DNA of 64,000 bases, taken from NCBI RefSeq assembly GCF_900130125.1, contig NZ_FQXY01000011.1, positions 1,554,748 to 1,618,747 of the forward strand, given 5' to 3'. The stretch comes from Bacteroides congonensis (GTDB lineage Bacteria > Bacteroidota > Bacteroidia > Bacteroidales > Bacteroidaceae). The notes under the pieces were generated by a model. That model had not been told where the DNA came from and ran no database searches. It worked only from the letters and a program-made list of their open reading frames with translations. Positions 60,420 to 64,000 of this stretch are shown one piece after another (within the stretch, counting starts at the first letter, position 1; each line of letters opens with the position of its first letter). The position numbers and the translations under genes were made by a program.

Positions 60420-60896
60420 ATGAAAAATTTTAATGAGTTATCCGTTACTTCTTCTTATAAGGAGAGTAATTTGCAGCTTGTGGAACAGAAAGCCTGCATT
60501 GTTGTTGGGATTGCTAATCCCCGTATAAAAATAAGAGTGGAAGTTTTATTGAGTGAAAGCCCGGAATATCAAACAATTTATATATCTTCGGGAAGTGAAA
60601 CAGGTAAGCTGATTGAAGAGGCGGATCTGATTATCGGATCGGGGATTACAGCGTATGAAGGGGTGGCGCGCCGGAAACCGGTGATTGTAGTAGGAGATTA
60701 CGGACTGGGGGGACTGGTTACCCCTGATACATTCCGTAGTCAATATAACAACCGTTTTAAAGGTAGGATAAATGGTATGAAAGATGAATCTTTCTCGCTG
60801 GAAAGTCTTGAGAAAGAAATAAAGAAGGCTTTTAGCCTGACTTTTCAGGAATTACAAATGATGTCTAACCAAATTATCACATATCAAAATATCTAA
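60420..60896 (+). CDS. Small protein resembling the C-terminal half of a GT-B glycosyltransferase
   Basis: A 158-residue soluble protein. The central part KLIEEADLIIGSGITAYEGVARRKPVIVVGDYGLGGLVTPDTF looks like the nucleotide-sugar-binding C-terminal lobe of GT-B glycosyltransferases (Rossmann-like with an ExxARxKPVI motif), but an N-terminal acceptor domain is absent. It could be a reduced stand-alone domain, a regulatory remnant or a gene fragment; there is no frameshifted N-terminal half upstream. TTG 60393 is in frame but lies inside the promoter, so ATG 60420 is used. Unrecognised beyond this. Confidence 0.7.
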   Translation: MKNFNELSVTSSYKESNLQLVEQKACIVVGIANPRIKIRVEVLLSESPEYQTIYISSGSETGKLIEEADLIIGSGITAYEGVARRKPVIVVGDYGLGGLVTPDTFRSQYNNRFKGRINGMKDESFSLESLEKEIKKAFSLTFQELQMMSNQIITYQNI

Positions 60897-60937
60897 ATTT
60901 CTAGTTTTAATAATTTAATGCATAAAAACTGGTTAGG

Positions 60938-60967
60938 AATGTGGGGGTACGTGAGTATCCCCACATT
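60938..60967. terminator. Hairpin between the GT-B-like gene and plsC
   Basis: AATGTGGGGGTAC and GTATCCCCACATT form a 13-bp stem (one G-U) with a GTGA tetraloop, between convergent genes. No T run follows directly in either direction, so terminator strength is uncertain. Confidence 0.55.
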
Positions 60968-60978
60968 TAGTATCTGTA

Positions 60979-61737
60979 TCACCGATCTTGATCTTCGTTT
61001 TTCACCATACCCTTGTACTTTTCGGGAAGTGCACTTTCAACCGCGGTATAAGCCTCTGCCATAGTAGCTTTGATATTATCCATACCTTTTCCTTTGGGTG
61101 GAATAGGGTCGTGAATGGTCAGAATCATACGATGACGATGTATCCACTTCCCTGTACGTGGTAGAATTTCAAATGAACCGTCGATGGTGACAGGCACCAC
61201 TGCCAACTGTAAATCATCGGCCAACTGGAAAGCTCCTTTCTTGAAATACCCCATATGCCCTGTGAAAGTACGTGCCCCTTCCGGAAAAACCACTAAAGAA
61301 ACCCCGTCTTTCAGAGAGTCTTTTGCCTGTCGGATAGTCTCCAATACTTTCTTCGGTCCGGAACGGTCGACGAAAATATGCCCTGCACTTTCACAAGCCT
61401 TTCCTACGAATGGTAATTTGCGCAGGCTCTTTTTCATCATCCACTTGAAGTTTCTTCCGATGAAGCCATAGATCAGGAATATATCGAATGACCCCTGATG
61501 ATTAGGTACGAAGATATAGGACGTTTTGTCATGCAACTTTTCACGCCCGTGAATTTTCACGGGAATCAACAGGAAAAGACAAATTAATTGTGACCATATT
61601 TTCCCCGGATGATATCCCCAGAAGTGGGCTCCACCCAAGAGTGAACCTACAATAGTGACGAGTGCCGTGAGGATGGTCAACACTAATAAAATAGGCAAAG
61701 CGATGCAAATCTGATAAATATAGTACAGTATCTTCAT
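60979..61737 (-). CDS. plsC: 1-acyl-sn-glycerol-3-phosphate acyltransferase family protein
   Basis: Membrane-bound acyltransferase of phospholipid synthesis (lysophosphatidate to phosphatidate) or a relative. 252 residues: an N-terminal hydrophobic helix (MKILYYIYQICIALPILLVLTILTALVTIVGSLL, shortened), then the catalytic block FVPNHQGSFDIFLIYGF (HX4D), KKSLRKLPFVGKA, and the substrate motif VVFPEGARTFTG and VVPVTIDGS. Length fits PlsC. A TATATTTG on the minus strand (61758-61765) may be its -7 element. Transcribed divergently from sbcD. Confidence 0.92.
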   Translation of the reverse strand: MKILYYIYQICIALPILLVLTILTALVTIVGSLLGGAHFWGYHPGKIWSQLICLFLLIPVKIHGREKLHDKTSYIFVPNHQGSFDIFLIYGFIGRNFKWMMKKSLRKLPFVGKACESAGHIFVDRSGPKKVLETIRQAKDSLKDGVSLVVFPEGARTFTGHMGYFKKGAFQLADDLQLAVVPVTIDGSFEILPRTGKWIHRHRMILTIHDPIPPKGKGMDNIKATMAEAYTAVESALPEKYKGMVKNEDQDR

Positions 61738-61857
61738 AGGGTTGGATTTTTATCCTGCAAATATACATGATTATTGGTAAAAAAGAGATTCAAATGCCGT
61801 TTTATCTTTTCGATTGTGTTATTTTTGTCTCTTGTTATTAGAGATAGTTACAAAAAT

Positions 61858-63111
61858 ATGATACGTATATTACATACTGCCGACTGGCATCTCGGACAAA
61901 CGTTCTTCGGCTATGACCGTGCTGCAGAACATGAGATGTTTTTGAATTGGTTGTCAGAAGAAATTCGTCAGAAAGAAATTGACGCATTGGTTATAGCCGG
62001 AGACGTCTTTGATGTCTCCAATCCTTCGGCTGCTTCCCAAAGCATGTATTATCGGTTTATTTACCATGTGACGGCGGAGAATCCGAACTTGCAGATTGTG
62101 ATTGTTGCCGGTAATCATGATTCGGCGGCACGTCTGGAAGCTCCCCTGCCTCTATTGCAGGCTATGAGGACAGAGGTCAGAGGAGTGGTGCGCAAACTGG
62201 CGGGTGGAGAGATAGATTACGACCATCTGTGTGTGGAACTGAAAAACCGGATGGGGGAAGTTGAATTGCTTTGCATGGCCGTTCCTTTCTTGCGTCAGGG
62301 AGATTATCCGGCAGTGCAGACGGAAGGTAACCAGTATGCGGAAGGAGTTCGCGAACTTTATGCGCAACTTCTGCAAAGGTTATGGAAGCGGAGAAAAGCC
62401 AATCAGTCGATTCTGGCCATCGGGCATTTGCAGGCTACCGGATCGGAGATTGCAGAGAAAGATTATAGTGAGCGTACGGTCATTGGCGGTTTGGAATGTG
62501 TGTCGCCGGATGCCTTTTCCGAGCAGATAGCCTACACGGCGTTGGGGCATATTCATAAAGCCCAGCGGGTATCCGGACGGGAGAATGTACGCTATGCAGG
62601 AAGTCCCATTCCGATGTCTTTTGCAGAGAAACATTATCATCATGGAGTGGTGATGGTAACTTTTGATGGTGGTTGTGCGGTAGATATAGAACGGATTGAA
62701 TGTCCGAAGTCAGTCCCTTTGGTGAGTGTGCCGAATGGAGAACCTGCATTGCCGGAGGTTGTATTGGATGCTTTGAAAGATTTACCCGTAGCAGAGGAAA
62801 TTGCACCCTATTTGGAAGTGAAGGTACTGTTGGAAGAACCGGAGCCCATGCTCCGGCAAGAGATAGAGGAAGCCTTGGCGGATAAAAACTACCGGTTGGC
62901 ACGTATTGTTTCCACGTACTACAATGATGCGGGAAAGGTGGAAAAAGAGGAGACGGACTGGAAAGGGGGATTGCAGGAAATGTCTCCTTTACAAATTGCC
63001 CGATCTGCCTTTGAGAAAATTTATCAGGCAGAAATGCCTGAAGAATTGACAGACTTGTTTCAGGAAGCCTATTTGGCTGCTACCCGTAAAGAAGAGGAGG
63101 AAGAAGGATGA
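61858..63111 (+). CDS. sbcD: Exonuclease subunit SbcD
   Basis: Mre11-type nuclease subunit of the SbcCD complex, which opens hairpins and processes double-strand ends. 417 residues. Metallophosphoesterase motifs: ILHTADWHLGQTF (I), VIAGDVFDVSNPSA (II), IVAGNHDSAARLE (III), LAIGHLQATGS and ALGHIHKAQRV (IV-V). The frame is open from 61774, but the upstream residues are hydrophobic and unconserved, so ATG 61858 is chosen. Its stop overlaps the sbcC start by four bases (ATGA). Confidence 0.95.
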   Translation: MIRILHTADWHLGQTFFGYDRAAEHEMFLNWLSEEIRQKEIDALVIAGDVFDVSNPSAASQSMYYRFIYHVTAENPNLQIVIVAGNHDSAARLEAPLPLLQAMRTEVRGVVRKLAGGEIDYDHLCVELKNRMGEVELLCMAVPFLRQGDYPAVQTEGNQYAEGVRELYAQLLQRLWKRRKANQSILAIGHLQATGSEIAEKDYSERTVIGGLECVSPDAFSEQIAYTALGHIHKAQRVSGRENVRYAGSPIPMSFAEKHYHHGVVMVTFDGGCAVDIERIECPKSVPLVSVPNGEPALPEVVLDALKDLPVAEEIAPYLEVKVLLEEPEPMLRQEIEEALADKNYRLARIVSTYYNDAGKVEKEETDWKGGLQEMSPLQIARSAFEKIYQAEMPEELTDLFQEAYLAATRKEEEEEG

Positions 63112-64000
63112 GAATATTAGCGATACGATTGAAGAATCTGACTTCGATAGAAGGAACTGTCGAAGTGGATTTTACATCCGAACCTTTACATTCAGCAGGT
63201 ATTTTCGCCATTTCGGGACCTACGGGAGCAGGTAAATCTACTTTGTTGGATGCGTTGTGTCTGGCATTATACGATAAAGCGCCCCGTTTTGCCACTTCGG
63301 TGGAAAGTGTAAATCTGACGGATGTGGGAGATAATCAGATTAACCAGTCCGATGTCAGAAACCTGTTGCGTCGCGGAACGAGCGACGGTTATGCGGAAGT
63401 CGATTTCTTAGGAGTAGACGGACGTCGCTATCGTTCCCATTGGTCAGTAAGGCGGACAAGAAATAAAGTGAGCGGCTCTTTGCAATCACAAGTGTTGGAA
63501 GTGAGAGAACTGGATACGGAGAAAGAATTTCAAGGTACTAAAAAAGAACTGTTGGCTCAATTGGTCGATTTGATCGGTTTGACGTATGAACAGTTTACCC
63601 GTACGGTACTGTTGGCTCAAAATGATTTTGCCACCTTTCTGAAATCAAAAGGAGCGGCAAAGGCGGAATTACTTGAAAAACTGACGGGGACAGGCGTGTA
63701 TTCGCGTATCTCACAGGAAATCTTCGTCCGGAACAAAGCTGCACAGGAGGAAGTGGCTCTGATTCATAATAGAATGAGTGTGATTGAACTGATACCGGAA
63801 GAAGAACTGTTGGCTTTGCACGAAGAAAAAGAGTCATTGGTTGAAAAGCGTGCGGCAGGAATTAAATTGCTTGCCGAGCAGAATGCGCAACTGAATATTG
63901 TCCGGTCATTAAAGACGCAGGAAGAACTTCGGAAGAAGAAACAGGAAGAGGAGCAAGGGGAGAATGCAAGGTTGAAAATGTCTTTGGAAAGGCTTGCCTC
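63108..64000 (+). CDS. sbcC: Exonuclease subunit SbcC, N-terminal part (runs off the window)
   Basis: Rad50-type ATPase partner of SbcD. About 298 residues are present. The N-terminus MRILAIRLKNLTSIEGTVEVDF is followed by the Walker A loop GPTGAGKS (37-44), LLDALCLALYDK, the Q-loop stretch LIGLTYEQFTRTVLLAQNDFATFLKSKGAAKAELLEKLTG (fragment), and the start of the long coiled coil rich in Glu and Lys. The signature motif, Walker B and the other half of the coiled coil lie beyond base 64000. Confidence 0.95.
   Translation, partial: MRILAIRLKNLTSIEGTVEVDFTSEPLHSAGIFAISGPTGAGKSTLLDALCLALYDKAPRFATSVESVNLTDVGDNQINQSDVRNLLRRGTSDGYAEVDFLGVDGRRYRSHWSVRRTRNKVSGSLQSQVLEVRELDTEKEFQGTKKELLAQLVDLIGLTYEQFTRTVLLAQNDFATFLKSKGAAKAELLEKLTGTGVYSRISQEIFVRNKAAQEEVALIHNRMSVIELIPEEELLALHEEKESLVEKRAAGIKLLAEQNAQLNIVRSLKTQEELRKKKQEEEQGENARLKMSLERLA

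Noticed and set aside
60420..60896. Pseudogene of a full glycosyltransferase
   Set aside because: No in-frame or frameshifted N-terminal half was found upstream (only the promoter and the end of the regulator), and the frame and promoter are intact.

Overview
The window looks like a chromosomal segment of a gut Bacteroides, close to the B. thetaiotaomicron/B. ovatus group. The support is: two SusC/SusD pairs, an ECF sigma/FecR switch, sigma-ABfr type promoters (TTTG, about 20 nt, TAnnTTTG), many lipoproteins with an acidic cluster right after the lipobox Cys (the Bacteroidota surface-export signal), reverse-order rubrerythrin, paired S46 dipeptidyl-peptidases and a chuR-type sulfatase maturase. 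I see no insertion sequence, prophage, CRISPR array, tRNA or rRNA.

Layout. 1-3.7 kb: an edge-truncated MltF-like lipoprotein, uridine kinase, a Dabb protein and a DsbD-like reductant transporter. 3.8-21.5 kb (minus strand): one polysaccharide-utilization-type locus, read from right to left as ECF sigma factor, FecR anti-sigma, SusC with an STN signalling domain, SusD, exported FAD oxidoreductase, GH2-type TIM-barrel lipoprotein, Ig-like lipoprotein, GH3, a second exported FAD oxidoreductase and a second GH3. 21.7-25.1 kb: a DUF2490 protein, a fimbrillin/FISUMP-type lipoprotein and a hotdog thioesterase. 25.2-29.8 kb: the hisGDCB operon, preceded by a promoter, a 15-codon leader peptide with five consecutive His codons, and a terminator with a competing antiterminator; a secreted CX5R phosphatase follows. 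30.8-32.8 kb: NAD synthetase (minus).

33.4-48.1 kb (plus): a second SusC/SusD operon that encodes no recognisable enzyme. Behind SusD come a DUF4843-type lipoprotein, a BACON lipoprotein, three leucine-rich-repeat lipoproteins and a YD-repeat-like lipoprotein, most with surface-export signals and with overlapping reading frames. This is the least explained system in the window. 48.2-51.7 kb: a DUF1573 protein, a Fur/PerR-type repressor, reverse rubrerythrin, a periplasmic nitroreductase-fold protein and two thioredoxins, together a redox and peroxide-defence neighbourhood. 52-57.6 kb (minus): an S46 pair whose S1-pocket residue predicts one DPP11-like (Arg672) and one DPP7-like (Gly672) enzyme, and the chuR-like radical SAM maturase. 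57.7-64 kb: a DUF4369 lipoprotein, a membrane-spanning TPR/HTH regulator, a short GT-B-like protein, PlsC-type acyltransferase and sbcD-sbcC (sbcC runs off the window).

The strongest observations are the complete his attenuator, the enzyme-free LRR SusCD operon, the glycan locus with two exported flavoproteins, the transmembrane TPR-HTH regulator and several structured repeats between genes. All function calls come from reading motifs by eye, with no database search.
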